Shown: positions 42,421 through 51,513, counted from the first letter of the stretch. The stretch is DNA of 64,000 nt from Spirochaetaceae bacterium (GCA_017614995.1 JAGAAX010000062.1:20621-84620), one strand, 5' to 3'. Translations and numbers: made by a program. The notes: generated from the sequence alone by a model not told the origin.

Positions 42421-43851
42421 TTAGACCGGGTACTCGCCGCTGAAACAGCCTTTGCACCAGCCTTCAAGGCACCTGCCTGTTTCAGCCGGGCAGCATGAAC
42501 GCAGAGCCTTTATCATGCCTTCAAGCGAGATAAAGGCAAGTGAGTCTGCACCAATCTCTTTGCGGATTTCCTCAAGTTCATGCGTGCTCGAAATAAGCTC
42601 GTTCTTGCTCGGTGTGTCTATGCCGAGGTAGCACGGAAACTTTACTGGCGGCGAACTGACGCGGAAATGAACTTCTTTTGCCCCTGCCCTGCGCAAAATC
42701 TGCACAAGGCGGCGGCTTGTAGTTCCGCGCACAATCGAATCATCAATTACGATTACGCGCTTGCCTTCAAGATCGCTTCTGATTGCGTTTAGCTTTACAA
42801 ACACCATGTTTTCGCGCTCTTTCTGCGTCGGCGCAATAAATGTGCGCCCGATATATTTGTTTTTGATAATTCCCATGCCATAAGGTATGCCGCTTGCTCT
42901 GGCATAACCCTGCGCCGCGCCAAGTCCACTGTCAGGCACACCGATTACAACGTCTGCATTCACAGATGATTCTTCTGCAAGCACTTCGCCCATGCGGTAG
43001 CGCGCCTCTTGAACAGAGATGCCGTCAATCACAGAATCAGGGCGGGCAAAATAGACATACTCAAAAATGCAGGTCTGCTTTTCAGGTTTTTCTTCAGGCT
43101 GAATTGAACGAAGTCCGCCGCGGTTTATTACAACAATTTCGCCCGGTTCAACATCGCGCAAAAACTGTCCGTTCACAGAATCAATTGCGCAAGATTCCGA
43201 AGTAAGAATATAACCGCTTTCAACTTTTCCAAGGCACAGCGGACGGATTCCGTTAGGGTCACGCACGCCGATGAGCATACTCTCGGTCATAATGCAAAGG
43301 GCAAAAGAGCCTTTTATCATTCGGACTGCCTGAACTACTGCATCAACAAAGCGTTTTTGATTTTCGGTTTTTGAGAAATTCTCCTTGCCGCAAGAACCGA
43401 GCTTTCCGCCGTTTTCAATAAATTTGCGCACAATCAGCTTCAGAATAACTTCGGTATCGCTTGATGACGAAAAAGTGCTGCCGCCGTCTTCGAGCATTGC
43501 GTGTAATTCTTCATAATTGACAAGCTGACCGTTATGGGCAAGTGCGATTGAGCCCATCTTGAAAGAATTCACAAAGGGCTGGGCGTTTTCTATAGTGCGT
43601 CCGCCTGCTGTTGCGTAGCGCACATGACCTACTGCAATGCTGCCCGAAAGCTTCTCAAAGTGCCCCTGCTTAAAAACATCGCTTACAAGCCCTATGCCTT
43701 TGTGCAGCTTTATTGTCTCACCGTCTGTTGCCGCAATGCCGGCACTTTCCTGGCCGCGGTGCTGCAAACTGGTCAGCGCAAAATAAGAAAGGGCAGCGGC
43801 ATTTACCGCTCCGTAAATTCCAACAACTCCACATTCGTCCCGAAAGCCCAT
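42421..43851 (-). CDS. purF: Amidophosphoribosyltransferase PurF
   Basis: The 476-residue protein starts at MGFRDECGVVGIYG; Cys7 is the glutaminase nucleophile exposed after propeptide removal. Residues about 8-240 are the Ntn glutaminase domain (GHVRYATAGG, ALAHNGQLVN). The phosphoribosyltransferase domain has VIVIDDSIVRGTTSRR. Near the C-terminus WCKGCFSGEYP with an upstream Cys matches the Bacillus-type 4Fe-4S PurF. It makes phosphoribosylamine, the first step of purine synthesis. GAGGTGAT precedes the start, and a leader terminator lies upstream. Confidence 0.95.
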   Translation of the reverse strand: MGFRDECGVVGIYGAVNAAALSYFALTSLQHRGQESAGIAATDGETIKLHKGIGLVSDVFKQGHFEKLSGSIAVGHVRYATAGGRTIENAQPFVNSFKMGSIALAHNGQLVNYEELHAMLEDGGSTFSSSSDTEVILKLIVRKFIENGGKLGSCGKENFSKTENQKRFVDAVVQAVRMIKGSFALCIMTESMLIGVRDPNGIRPLCLGKVESGYILTSESCAIDSVNGQFLRDVEPGEIVVINRGGLRSIQPEEKPEKQTCIFEYVYFARPDSVIDGISVQEARYRMGEVLAEESSVNADVVIGVPDSGLGAAQGYARASGIPYGMGIIKNKYIGRTFIAPTQKERENMVFVKLNAIRSDLEGKRVIVIDDSIVRGTTSRRLVQILRRAGAKEVHFRVSSPPVKFPCYLGIDTPSKNELISSTHELEEIRKEIGADSLAFISLEGMIKALRSCCPAETGRCLEGWCKGCFSGEYPV

Positions 43852-43861
43852 AATCACCTCG

Positions 43862-43918
43862 AAAAAAACAAAACGCCGCAGACATAATTCCACTCAAGAA
43901 GGATTATATCTACGGCGT
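43862..43918 (-). terminator. Terminator-like hairpin in the purF leader
   Basis: On the minus strand ACGCCG-AGA-ATAATCC pairs with GGATTAT-TCT-CGGCGT (arms near 43918-43900 and 43890-43872), followed by TTTTGTTTTTTT (43873-43862) just before the purF ribosome site. It lies downstream of the purF promoter, so it must act on purF itself as an attenuator. Confidence 0.75.
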
Positions 43919-43934
43919 CTTTGCCAATGAGCTT

Positions 43935-43963
43935 ATTATTGTGAAATAATGTGGCGCTGTCAA
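43935..43963 (-). promoter_or_regulatory. purF promoter
   Basis: TTGACA (43963-43958), 17-bp spacer, AATAAT (43940-43935). Start near 43928; leader about 77 nt. Confidence 0.75.
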
Positions 43964-43987
43964 TATCACAACAAAGCTACAGCATTT

Positions 43988-44620
43988 TTATAGAAGGAAA
44001 TTGCCTGTCGGTTTGCCGTGACCGTAAAAGATTGTGCGGCTGCCAAAAGCCTTTATCTTCTGTGAAGTCTGTTTAATTGCGTCAAAGTCTGCGTAAAGAT
44101 GCCCGAGAGCCGGTTTAATCCAGTTATCAAGCGCATCGCCCACAAGCAGATTTTTCTGCTCTACATCAACACCGATTGAGCCTTTTGTGTGCCCCGGAAG
44201 TTCCACAATTTTTGCGTCAATTCCATAATCTGAAAGGCTGTCGCCTTCTTTTACAAAAACCAGATTCTGGGGGCGGCGCACTTTTGTGTTTCTAAGCACT
44301 TTTAGCGAAACGCTGAGCACAACTTTGCCCACAAGCCCATAAGACATTAAAGGCTGGGAATCATAGTTCTCGAATACATCTAAATCTGCTTTATGAACAG
44401 CAACCGGAATATTAAAATGTTCAGAGAGCGCCGCCGCATTTTCTGCATGGTCAAAATGCGGATGTGTCAGCACGATAAGGCGCATTTTGTACTTACTGCA
44501 TTCTGCAAGCACTTCATCATAAAATGCTGCTGTTCCAGTATCAACAAGAACTGCGGCATTTTCATTTTCAATTATATAACAATTCTCTGTACCGCATTTT
44601 ATCCGGTGAATTTCGCTCAT
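43988..44620 (-). CDS. Metallo-beta-lactamase-fold hydrolase
   Basis: The 210-residue protein has the metal site LTHPHFDHAENAA (H-x-H-x-D-H), a later His in LPGHTKGSIGV, an Asp in LLVGDALDNW, and the end His in FYGHGKPTG. This is the glyoxalase-II-like subgroup with two zinc ions; the substrate is unknown. AAAGGAGAAAA precedes the start. It lies 23 bp after the kinase-like gene and is probably co-transcribed with it. Confidence 0.85.
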   Translation of the reverse strand: MSEIHRIKCGTENCYIIENENAAVLVDTGTAAFYDEVLAECSKYKMRLIVLTHPHFDHAENAAALSEHFNIPVAVHKADLDVFENYDSQPLMSYGLVGKVVLSVSLKVLRNTKVRRPQNLVFVKEGDSLSDYGIDAKIVELPGHTKGSIGVDVEQKNLLVGDALDNWIKPALGHLYADFDAIKQTSQKIKAFGSRTIFYGHGKPTGNFLL

Positions 44621-44643
44621 AATTTTCTCCTTTCAGCAAGTTT

Positions 44644-45417
44644 TTATTTTTCGTGCTTTCTTATAACTTTACAGACTTCCACAGCATCTGAAAAATCAGA
44701 ATCGGAAACGCCTGAAGCCCAGACCGCAGGCATAACAATCTGCCTGTACGCTTCCAGAGCGTCTGCCGAAAACTCGCCCAAAATCACATAAGTGCGCGCA
44801 TAATCAAAAACAGGCGGTGCAATGCGGGCGTTCATCCAGTCTATAATTGTGTATTCAGACTTATCAGAAATTGGCTTTGCCGCCGGAAGCATAATATTCA
44901 GAAAGTGCATATCAAGGTGGCAGACGCTTTCGCTCATTTTGTCGGAAAGTCGCTCAATAACCGGGAGGATTTTTCCGCTGTCTTCAGCGTCCATGCCGAT
45001 TGCGGCTGTATCTCTAAGATGAGGAATTTCAAGGTCTTTGATTTCAGCGCTGTGAACAAATTTGAACGCACGCTCAAGCAGCTTGTAGCCTTCAATTATC
45101 TGATATGCGCCTTCAGGCAAGCTGTCAAAAGCTATGTCAGTTTTTCCTGCAAGATTTTCCTGCACACATCTGTTGATTTTGCTTTCAAGCATTTCACCGT
45201 CTACAAAATCCATTTTGATGATATGAGCATCATCTGTGTCATAATAGCGCACAGGACAAAGCCCCGCTTTGTTTATTTCGCCCTGCTGGTGTTTCTCAAA
45301 CGCAATCCATTCAGCAGGATATGAAGGCTTATAAACTTTGTACGCAAATCCCTGATACAGAAAAACATCAGCCTGCGCACCGCGTCCAATCAATTTTTGT
45401 GTTCCGTCAAATGTCAT
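44644..45417 (-). CDS. Aminoglycoside-phosphotransferase-like kinase
   Basis: The 257-residue protein has a glycine loop (LIGRGAQADVFLYQGFAYKVYKP), a catalytic loop CHLDMHFLNIML (H-x-D-x-x-x-x-N), and the metal-binding YTIIDWMNA. This is the APH/choline-kinase group, which phosphorylates small molecules. Nothing ties it to antibiotic resistance. The start Met is followed by TFDGTQKLIGRG; AGGAAAAC precedes it. Confidence 0.78.
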   Translation of the reverse strand: MTFDGTQKLIGRGAQADVFLYQGFAYKVYKPSYPAEWIAFEKHQQGEINKAGLCPVRYYDTDDAHIIKMDFVDGEMLESKINRCVQENLAGKTDIAFDSLPEGAYQIIEGYKLLERAFKFVHSAEIKDLEIPHLRDTAAIGMDAEDSGKILPVIERLSDKMSESVCHLDMHFLNIMLPAAKPISDKSEYTIIDWMNARIAPPVFDYARTYVILGEFSADALEAYRQIVMPAVWASGVSDSDFSDAVEVCKVIRKHEK

Positions 45418-45549
45418 TATGTTTTCCTCTTTATCATCATTTTAATCTATTATTTTTTATAGGCGCATTTCTTTCGTGGAATGCAAAAATTCGTTCACGA
45501 AATGCAAAACCAAATCAGACAAACGGCAAGCGGTGCATATTTAGCGGGG

Positions 45550-45999
45550 CTACTTCAGCACCGGCTTCCAGTTGTCAGTTGGGTCAAGAAATATTTCAGA
45601 ATAATCACCGGACTTTGCCAGCTTCAGCATTTCTTCAAAATGCCACATAGTTGCAAGCTTCTTTGCTTCAGAAGCTTCTACCCAGAAAACTTTTCCTTCT
45701 TCTGAAGATTGAAGAGTGCCGGAAAAACGGTTTGTCTTAAACAGAAAAACCATATACCGCGTTCCGTCTTGTTCAAGCCAGTCTTTTACACCGCAGAGCT
45801 CCAGGCTCTTGATTGCAAGACCTGTCTCCTCTTTTATTTCGCGGATTACAGAATCTACTATCGGTTCATTTTCATCAACATGACCGCCGGGAAAAGTAAT
45901 GCCTTTAAAGCCTTTGCCGACTTTTTCCTGCACAAGAATCTTTGAGCCGTCATAAACTATGCACATATTTGTTAGAATAACTTTTTCAGTCCGTTCCAT
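45550..45999 (-). CDS. Nudix hydrolase
   Basis: The 149-residue protein has the complete Nudix box GGHVDENEPIVDSVIREIKEETGL (G-x5-E-x7-R-E-x-x-E-E-x-G). The fold and the FPGGHV start resemble 8-oxo-dGTP diphosphatases (MutT/MTH-like), which cleanse the nucleotide pool. I chose the ATG at 45999; an ATG four codons upstream overlaps the GGAGGA ribosome site. It follows the truncated HD gene. Confidence 0.85.
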   Translation of the reverse strand: MERTEKVILTNMCIVYDGSKILVQEKVGKGFKGITFPGGHVDENEPIVDSVIREIKEETGLAIKSLELCGVKDWLEQDGTRYMVFLFKTNRFSGTLQSSEEGKVFWVEASEAKKLATMWHFEEMLKLAKSGDYSEIFLDPTDNWKPVLK

Positions 46000-46011
46000 A
46001 ATATCCTCCAT

Positions 46012-46332
46012 TTATTTGGTCGATTTTACCGGCGGTTCCCATGGTTTGGGCGTAAGCAGGGTTGTCTTTCCAATATCCGGCAGCACATCATAAACATGTG
46101 TCGGAATATCAACAATGCCAACTCTCCGCCCGATGTCGTGCATTATTCCCACAATATATGCTTTTTGCGGATTCATTTCAGGGATTTTTTCTGCAATGTT
46201 TCTAGCCGCAATTCCAACATTTATAGAATGTTTAACCCATGGTCCGGGGTTCAGTTTGCCCGCCACTTCTAATTCATGCATTGCTTCTTCAATTGTTGGC
46301 AACACTTTTTGATTTTCTCCTTTTTTCAGCAT
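46012..46332 (-). pseudogene. Truncated HD-domain phosphohydrolase
   Basis: The reading frame begins like the small HD-domain hydrolases (VLPTIEEAMHELEVAGKLNPGPWVKHSINVG, then AYIVGIMHDIGRRVGI with the HD pair). After about 75 residues it passes into an unrelated tail (VYDVLPDIGKTTLLTPKPW) and stops, while full relatives continue for another 80-100 residues. The 3' half is lost. The ATG at 46332 overlaps the stop of the CPBP gene; a GTG at 46305 with GGAG upstream is an alternative. It is probably non-functional. Confidence 0.65.
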
Positions 46333-47069
46333 TTTACAAAAAGCATATAAAGATAACAACCGCCCACAGAAATTACATTGCTCATGCTGTGCATTATCAT
46401 CGGATAAACGGCGCTTTTCGATTTGATGAAAGTATAGCCATATACAAGCCCAAGTACAAATGCATAGCAAACCTGAAACCATGAAAAACTGAATCCAAAT
46501 ACATTGATGTGGGCAATAGCGAATAAAAACGCAGAAAGTACAACTGCAAGCACTTTATTTGTCTTATTATCATCTTTAAGCACAAACAAAAACAGCGTTA
46601 CCGGCAGCGAGCGGAACAATATTTCTTCAGAAGGGCCGGAAAGCAGCAGCTGAAACCCGAGAGTGCCAGTAATATTGCCAGCGTTTAACTCATAGTTATA
46701 TGTACTTATAGTTTTAGTAAAACTTCCAACAATGTACACAACTGAATAGAAGGCAAGCACCACAGCGCAGAATACCAGCGTATGCTTTATTCCAAGACTG
46801 CTGTATTTTGGAGCAAGATTAAATCCGCTAATACCCTTTGCCTTGTTAAGACCGAATATAAGCAAAAGAGCCAGAAGCATCTGCAAAATGTGGTGCACTG
46901 ACAGCCTGAAATACAAACCGCTCGGGTCATACGGAAAATCCGGCAGCATTTCTGCCATAAGCCAGCTTAAACGGCTGATACCAAGCTGCACCAAAAACAA
47001 AGCCCCAGTTAAAGCAGCAGCTCCGGCGTATTTGTTTATCTGTGGTTTTTCTGATAAATTCAAGTTCAT
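46326..47069 (-). CDS. CPBP-family intramembrane protease (shorter)
   Basis: The 247-residue protein has about eight TM helices and the CPBP/Abi motifs: GPSEEILFRSLP (EExxxR), LFAIAHINVF (FxxxH) and MIMHSMSNV. These enzymes cleave CaaX-like or bacteriocin-immunity substrates in the membrane. It is next to a second CPBP gene 15 bp upstream; the pair is probably co-transcribed. Confidence 0.83.
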   Translation of the reverse strand: MNLNLSEKPQINKYAGAAALTGALFLVQLGISRLSWLMAEMLPDFPYDPSGLYFRLSVHHILQMLLALLLIFGLNKAKGISGFNLAPKYSSLGIKHTLVFCAVVLAFYSVVYIVGSFTKTISTYNYELNAGNITGTLGFQLLLSGPSEEILFRSLPVTLFLFVLKDDNKTNKVLAVVLSAFLFAIAHINVFGFSFSWFQVCYAFVLGLVYGYTFIKSKSAVYPMIMHSMSNVISVGGCYLYMLFVKC

Positions 47070-47084
47070 GTTATGTGTTCTATT

Positions 47085-47990
47085 TTATTCATGCACAGGA
47101 GTTGCTTCTACAGGAGATGCTTTTACAAATGAGGCATTTTCAGCAGGTTCAGCGAATAGCTGTGCAAAATTAGCTGGAATCGTTTCGATTTTATTTTTGC
47201 GGAGAAGCACGAGCAACACTATTGCATACAGAATGATTCCGAGAAGTTTAATTGGCTTATAGTCATCGATTATGTTCTGAGGTCTTTGACCTATATAAAT
47301 ACATGGGATACCAGCAGCAATGTCATTAAATGCATGTAGCACAACGTTCACCCAAATTGTTCCGTTACGGAGATAAATCGCGCTAAAGACCATTCCAATT
47401 ACAGAAACACCTGCAACCTGAATAAGCACACCAATCGGATTCATGGTTGCGAACATATTTGTAAAATGCATAATTCCGAAAAGTAATCCTGAAATAACAA
47501 CCGTCTTCCAGATACCGCTGTTTGTCCCGCCAAATTTTTTGTACAGCATTGTTGTAATCACACCACGAGAAATAATTTCTTCGGAAGCACCAATGAAAAT
47601 CATAGTCAAAACAAACATAGCAATTGAAAACGGAGAACGGAGCGTGAGCCCACTTTTACAAAGGTAAGGAAGCTGTTCATACAAACACATAATCGAGCCA
47701 AAAATAAAAAATCCACCGGTAATAAACCCTTTAAAGATGCCGGTTCCCTTGTTCTTTAGAATATCAAATAAACCACTAAGCTTCAAAATAAAAAAAGCAG
47801 CAGCAGTTCCAATAATTTCCTGAATAAGAAAAAACGTATAGTAGTAATCATAAGAAAGTTTTACAGCAATAACACCAAGAATTGTGCCTATGCCCAAAAA
47901 AAACGAAATGTACAAAACCGACACAAGCAGCGCAAACAAAACCGCATATTTTCTGCTGAATTCTTTAATCATAGTATTCACTTTTTTCAT
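47085..47990 (-). CDS. CPBP-family intramembrane protease (longer)
   Basis: The 301-residue protein has about eight TM helices and motif 1 GASEEIISRGVITTML, motif 2 LFGIMHFTNMF and motif 3 VVLHAFND. It is in tandem with the shorter CPBP gene, whose core it resembles only at the motif level, so this is an old duplication or independent gain. There is no strong ribosome site, and Met7 is an alternative start. A proline- and alanine-containing cytosolic tail follows the last helix. Confidence 0.83.
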   Translation of the reverse strand: MKKVNTMIKEFSRKYAVLFALLVSVLYISFFLGIGTILGVIAVKLSYDYYYTFFLIQEIIGTAAAFFILKLSGLFDILKNKGTGIFKGFITGGFFIFGSIMCLYEQLPYLCKSGLTLRSPFSIAMFVLTMIFIGASEEIISRGVITTMLYKKFGGTNSGIWKTVVISGLLFGIMHFTNMFATMNPIGVLIQVAGVSVIGMVFSAIYLRNGTIWVNVVLHAFNDIAAGIPCIYIGQRPQNIIDDYKPIKLLGIILYAIVLLVLLRKNKIETIPANFAQLFAEPAENASFVKASPVEATPVHE

Positions 47991-48072
47991 CGTTTTTCTA
48001 ATTTATAGATTATTTCTACAGATAGAATATCATGTATTTTAAAGACAGCGCAATATGGGCATCTCTAAAAAG

Positions 48073-48201
48073 TCACCGCTCTGTTGTTTCTGTCATGATT
48101 CCCCAGCGGATTCCGAAGCGGTCAACAAAGACTACTCGGGCAGAACTGTAAAAGGTTGATTCAAGCGGATAAATAATTGTGCTGTCTTCGTTTTGAATTT
48201 A
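48073..48201 (-). pseudogene. Remnant of a PhnB/VOC-type gene
   Basis: On the minus strand, directly after the stop of the acetyltransferase gene, about 42 codons encode STIIYPLESTFYSSARVV and FVDRFGIRWGIMTE, then stop. This is the last about third of PhnB-like VOC proteins (D-R-F-G-I-R-W). No start or N-terminal part remains. It is a decayed or recombined gene fragment. Confidence 0.65.
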
Positions 48202-48714
48202 TCAAACTACAGGGATTCGTATAATATACTTTTCATCATTGAATTCGCCGATGATTTGACCGCCGTTTTTCAGCATAATTTTTACAGTGGCGTTATTACT
48301 TTTCAGCGGGAAAAGTTTTATTTCTTCGTATCCGGTTTCCCTGCATTTTTTTAGCAGCTCCTGAAAGAGGATGTTTCCGTACCCCTTACCTCTGTATTCT
48401 TTCGCAATGCCATAGCCCAGATTTCCGGCACCAACAACGGTTTCCAGATATTCCGAAGAGGCATGTCTGACACGTCCATAGCCAACCGGTTCATCGTCTA
48501 TATAAAGAAAATAAGTTGTGGCAGGAATCCATCCTTCTGGCAAATTGATGCCTTTCGACATATCATCTTCCTTTTTCAGCCATTCCCGATATTCTTCATA
48601 TGAAATATTGCATGCCGGGTTGTAAAAACCATTTTCCCCGTTTGATATTCCCTGCAGCATGTTGTATTCGCTTTTCCCCATTTCCAGGGATAATTGTTTT
48701 AGTTCAACTTTCAT
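48202..48714 (-). CDS. GNAT acetyltransferase
   Basis: The 170-residue protein has the GNAT core: YFLYIDDEPVGYGRVRH, NLGYGIAKEYRGKGYGNILFQELLKKC (motif A, R/Q-x-x-G-x-G), and NNATVKIMLKNGG. It transfers acetyl from acetyl-CoA to an amine or protein; the substrate is unknown. It is one of four GNAT domains in 48-59 kb. A 120-bp A+T-rich gap upstream has only a 22-codon open frame. Confidence 0.82.
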   Translation of the reverse strand: MKVELKQLSLEMGKSEYNMLQGISNGENGFYNPACNISYEEYREWLKKEDDMSKGINLPEGWIPATTYFLYIDDEPVGYGRVRHASSEYLETVVGAGNLGYGIAKEYRGKGYGNILFQELLKKCRETGYEEIKLFPLKSNNATVKIMLKNGGQIIGEFNDEKYIIRIPVV

Positions 48715-48834
48715 GTTTTTCTTCCATAAATAATTATAAACTTCTCATTTTTCATTAAGTTTACATCTTTCAACTGTATATTCTTTGGTAAGTCTTTTAT
48801 ATACAATCTGCATTTTAATTTATCTTCCTTTGCT

Positions 48835-49761
48835 TTACCCTCTTTTCTTTACCATTCTGACTATTGAAACCGGTGTGCCAAGATTCCATTCCTTTTTGGC
48901 TCCGTCAAATTCAAAACCATATTTTTGATAAAAGCGGATAGCTCTCTCATTCTTTTCAAACACCCATAAAAATATGGTTTTATATTCTTTAAGCCTTGAA
49001 ATTGCTTCATTCATCAATCTATATCCAATTTTTTTGCCGTAATACTCTGAAAGGACATAGATTGCATCAACCTCTCCTGCATCCGGCAAATCTTCATCTC
49101 TCGATTGACTATATACTGCAAATCCTACAACTTTATCTTTATCCTTAGCTACAAGAGTATTTTCCGGGAACTTTCGTGCACGAGCTGTTGTAGCCTCTAC
49201 AGTCATCGTATCAAGATACTGGTCACATACAATACCTCTGTAAGCTTCTTGCCATGCAGTACAATGCACATATCCTATTCCGCACAATTCCTCATCCGTT
49301 TCTGCTAATTTGATGCAGATTGAATCATTTTTTCCCAGCAGCTTTATCCATTTTCTCTGGCGGTGTGCATAAAAACAGTTTGCCCAGAGCCAGACAAATA
49401 GTGTTTTCCAGCCAGCTTTAATTTCAACAATATCTGAATAAAAACATTGGTTTTCAGAAATTCCATATAACACAATTCTGTGATTCCACACTGGAACATG
49501 CTCATTTCCTTCGTGCGTATAAATGCCTTTATCAATATCGAATGTAATTACATTTATTTTGTGAGTTCCAAAGGGTATAAAACCAAACAACTTAAATTTG
49601 TAAGAAGATGTTGTTCCTTCTTGCCAAACGGTTATAGCTTCACCTACAGGAGTAAACGTTGCATAAGGCCATGCAATATGCTGAAGCAGTTCAAGCTTCT
49701 GCAATTTTTCATAAACTTTTTCCTTTGATGCAGGAAAAACAGATGATTTAATTACTGTCAT
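48835..49761 (-). CDS. SRPBCC-like domain fused to a GNAT acetyltransferase
   Basis: In this 308-residue protein residues 1-about 140 look like a polyketide-cyclase/SRPBCC lipid-binding fold (VFPASKEKVYEKLQKLELLQHIAWPYATF, VPVWNHRIVLYG). Residues about 150-308 are a GNAT domain (TLVAKDKDKVVGFAVYSQ, VLSEYYGKKIGYRLMNEAISRL, RAIRFYQKYGFE). The fusion is continuous, with no start or stop at the junction. A small-molecule binder in front of an acetyltransferase suggests a substrate-presenting enzyme. Function unknown. Confidence 0.75.
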   Translation of the reverse strand: MTVIKSSVFPASKEKVYEKLQKLELLQHIAWPYATFTPVGEAITVWQEGTTSSYKFKLFGFIPFGTHKINVITFDIDKGIYTHEGNEHVPVWNHRIVLYGISENQCFYSDIVEIKAGWKTLFVWLWANCFYAHRQRKWIKLLGKNDSICIKLAETDEELCGIGYVHCTAWQEAYRGIVCDQYLDTMTVEATTARARKFPENTLVAKDKDKVVGFAVYSQSRDEDLPDAGEVDAIYVLSEYYGKKIGYRLMNEAISRLKEYKTIFLWVFEKNERAIRFYQKYGFEFDGAKKEWNLGTPVSIVRMVKKRG

Positions 49762-49764
49762 TTT

Positions 49765-50241
49765 TCACATATCCTTTTCAGTTGGCTTTCCTTTTATGAC
49801 TTTTAATGCGTCATTCATTTTTTCGTCTTGCTGTTTATTTATCAGATTAGAAATAAAAATACTGATTGCTGTACTTACAACATAGCATGCTAAAAAAATA
49901 AGCCAGTATTTTGGTTCATTTGTAAGCCACTTAAAACAGAAAGCAAAAATCAAAAGGAAAATTGTTATCAGACCGAAGCACAAAATATAACGCACAAGAG
50001 CGCTTAACGATTTTATAATTGCGTCGGTCAAAAATATAAAGTTCAAAAGTCTGATTGTAAAAGCCAACACAAAGAGCTGAATCAAAGATTCAACGGCAAT
50101 ACCGACACTGCCAAGTCTAAAGAGGCTTGAAACTTCCCCTGCATTTTCTCCGAGAACAGCAGTAAGAATCGTAAAAATCAAAATAATGGATGCCGAAAGC
50201 TCCAGAAAATCTTTTATAAAAGAAACCAGTCGTTTATTCAT
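49765..50241 (-). CDS. DUF3021-like four-TM partner of the LytTR regulator
   Basis: The 158-residue protein starts at the ATG at 50241, eight bases inside the LytTR gene. Four TM helices fill residues about 10-140, followed by a charged tail. LytTR-DUF3021 pairs of this size and order are common in Firmicutes-type genomes; the membrane protein is thought to hold or tune the regulator. That assignment rests on context and topology, not on a motif. Confidence 0.65.
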   Translation of the reverse strand: MNKRLVSFIKDFLELSASIILIFTILTAVLGENAGEVSSLFRLGSVGIAVESLIQLFVLAFTIRLLNFIFLTDAIIKSLSALVRYILCFGLITIFLLIFAFCFKWLTNEPKYWLIFLACYVVSTAISIFISNLINKQQDEKMNDALKVIKGKPTEKDM

Positions 50242-50689
50242 TTGAAACTCCCAATTTGTAGATTTTTGCCTTAAACTCTTCAGCATACAAGCGCGAAATT
50301 ATGAGCTGATAACCATTTTCAAGTGTAACGCGAATCCGCCTGTCTATATCAGATTTTATGCTTTTGATTTCATTCAGATTAAGAAGAGTTGATTTATTTA
50401 CGCGGACAAAGTTACATTCACCAAGCATTGATTCCAGTTCATAAAGCCGGTAAGTACTTTCATAAACTTCTTCGCCGGTATAGATGAAAGTGCTCCGCTC
50501 CAGACTTTCGACATACAAAACAGTTTTCAAATCTATAAGATGAACTTCGCCGTTTTTCTTTACCGAAAGTTTTTTATCTGAAAGACGGAATACGCTTATG
50601 AGCCGTTCCAGTTCAGGAGTAATTTCTTTACAGGTAATCAAAAGAGTCGTCTCCTGAACAGAAGCATCTGTCTGAATTACAATTTTCAT
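50234..50689 (-). CDS. LytTR-type transcription regulator
   Basis: The 151-residue protein has no receiver domain. The C-terminal LytTR DNA-binding domain (about 50-148) shows VHLIDLKTVLYVESLERSTFIYTGEEVYEST, YELESMLGECNFVRVNKSTLLNLNEIKSI. Such stand-alone LytTR proteins are usually regulated by their small membrane partner. It lies between the DUF3021-like gene and a seven-TM gene, two bases after the latter. Direct repeats near 51.6 kb may be its operator. Confidence 0.83.
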   Translation of the reverse strand: MKIVIQTDASVQETTLLITCKEITPELERLISVFRLSDKKLSVKKNGEVHLIDLKTVLYVESLERSTFIYTGEEVYESTYRLYELESMLGECNFVRVNKSTLLNLNEIKSIKSDIDRRIRVTLENGYQLIISRLYAEEFKAKIYKLGVSNE

Positions 50690-50691
50690 TC

Positions 50692-51513
50692 TTATATTGT
50701 ATCACGCTTCTCGCAGATTTTCATGAACAAAAAGTAAAGTGCAGTTGTAAACAAAGGAGCAACAAATACATAGACAAAACTCAAATCATGCAAAACCACG
50801 CTCTGATAAAGTGCAAAAGAAATCACAGAAAGTACATACAGAGTTGCAATCTTTACTATCCAATTAAAGCGGTTGATAAGCCACAAGACAAAGGCAAAAA
50901 TTACCGGTGGGAAGAACTGCGCAAGAACACGAATGTCTGCACTGCCAGATTCAATCGGTACATTCTGAGCTACAGCAAATGCAATCGAAAATACTGCATA
51001 AGTCATAAACACAATCATTGCTGCATAAAATGCACGAATCAGATTTTTTGATTTCTCCGATTTTTCTTCTGTCGAATTAAGATGACGATAAACAAGCACG
51101 CTGAATAAAAGTGTCTGACTGCAGACTTCCGGCAAACCTACAAAGTGAAAAGCAAGCGGAAGCTTTGAATAAACAATTCCCTCAATTGAGCCTGGAGCGG
51201 CTGAAGGTGCGCCAATAATTCCGATTCCCAAAAACAAAACCCAGAGCTTCAACCAGCCAGATTTCTGCTTAATAAAATCAATCAGCGGAATCAAGATAAA
51301 CCCGAATAACAGGCCTCTGATTATCTGAATGAAAGGACCTGCCGCACTGGCTGCTCCGTCAAATGCTCTGAAATAATCACAGACAACCGGCTGTTTCCAC
51401 CATTCGCTGTAACCCATCAACTGAGAGAAAATCACACCGCAAATAAAATAGGTAATAACATGTGCAAAAGTCACATAAAGCACAAATGAAATTGTTTTCT
51501 TTGATTTTTCCAT
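50692..51513 (-). CDS. Multi-TM membrane protein of the LytTR operon
   Basis: The 273-residue protein has about seven TM helices (start MEKSKKTISFVLYVTFAHVITYFICG). No transport or enzyme motif is recognised; GAPSAAPGSIEG lies in the middle. AAGGAGATT precedes the ATG at 51513. It heads an operon with the LytTR and DUF3021-like genes and is separated from the TetR gene by a region with three direct repeats, so its expression is probably regulated by one of those proteins. Confidence 0.65.
   Translation of the reverse strand: MEKSKKTISFVLYVTFAHVITYFICGVIFSQLMGYSEWWKQPVVCDYFRAFDGAASAAGPFIQIIRGLLFGFILIPLIDFIKQKSGWLKLWVLFLGIGIIGAPSAAPGSIEGIVYSKLPLAFHFVGLPEVCSQTLLFSVLVYRHLNSTEEKSEKSKNLIRAFYAAMIVFMTYAVFSIAFAVAQNVPIESGSADIRVLAQFFPPVIFAFVLWLINRFNWIVKIATLYVLSVISFALYQSVVLHDLSFVYVFVAPLFTTALYFLFMKICEKRDTI

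Noticed and set aside
43872..43930. Purine riboswitch before purF
   Set aside because: ATATAATCC resembles a purine aptamer arm, but the conserved loop and core nucleotides are missing; only a terminator remains.
44644..45417. Aminoglycoside-resistance gene
   Set aside because: The fold is APH-like, but nothing in the sequence or neighbourhood supports antibiotic specificity.
48715..48834. Small gene of 22 codons between two acetyltransferase genes
   Set aside because: Too short, no close ribosome site and no recognisable product.
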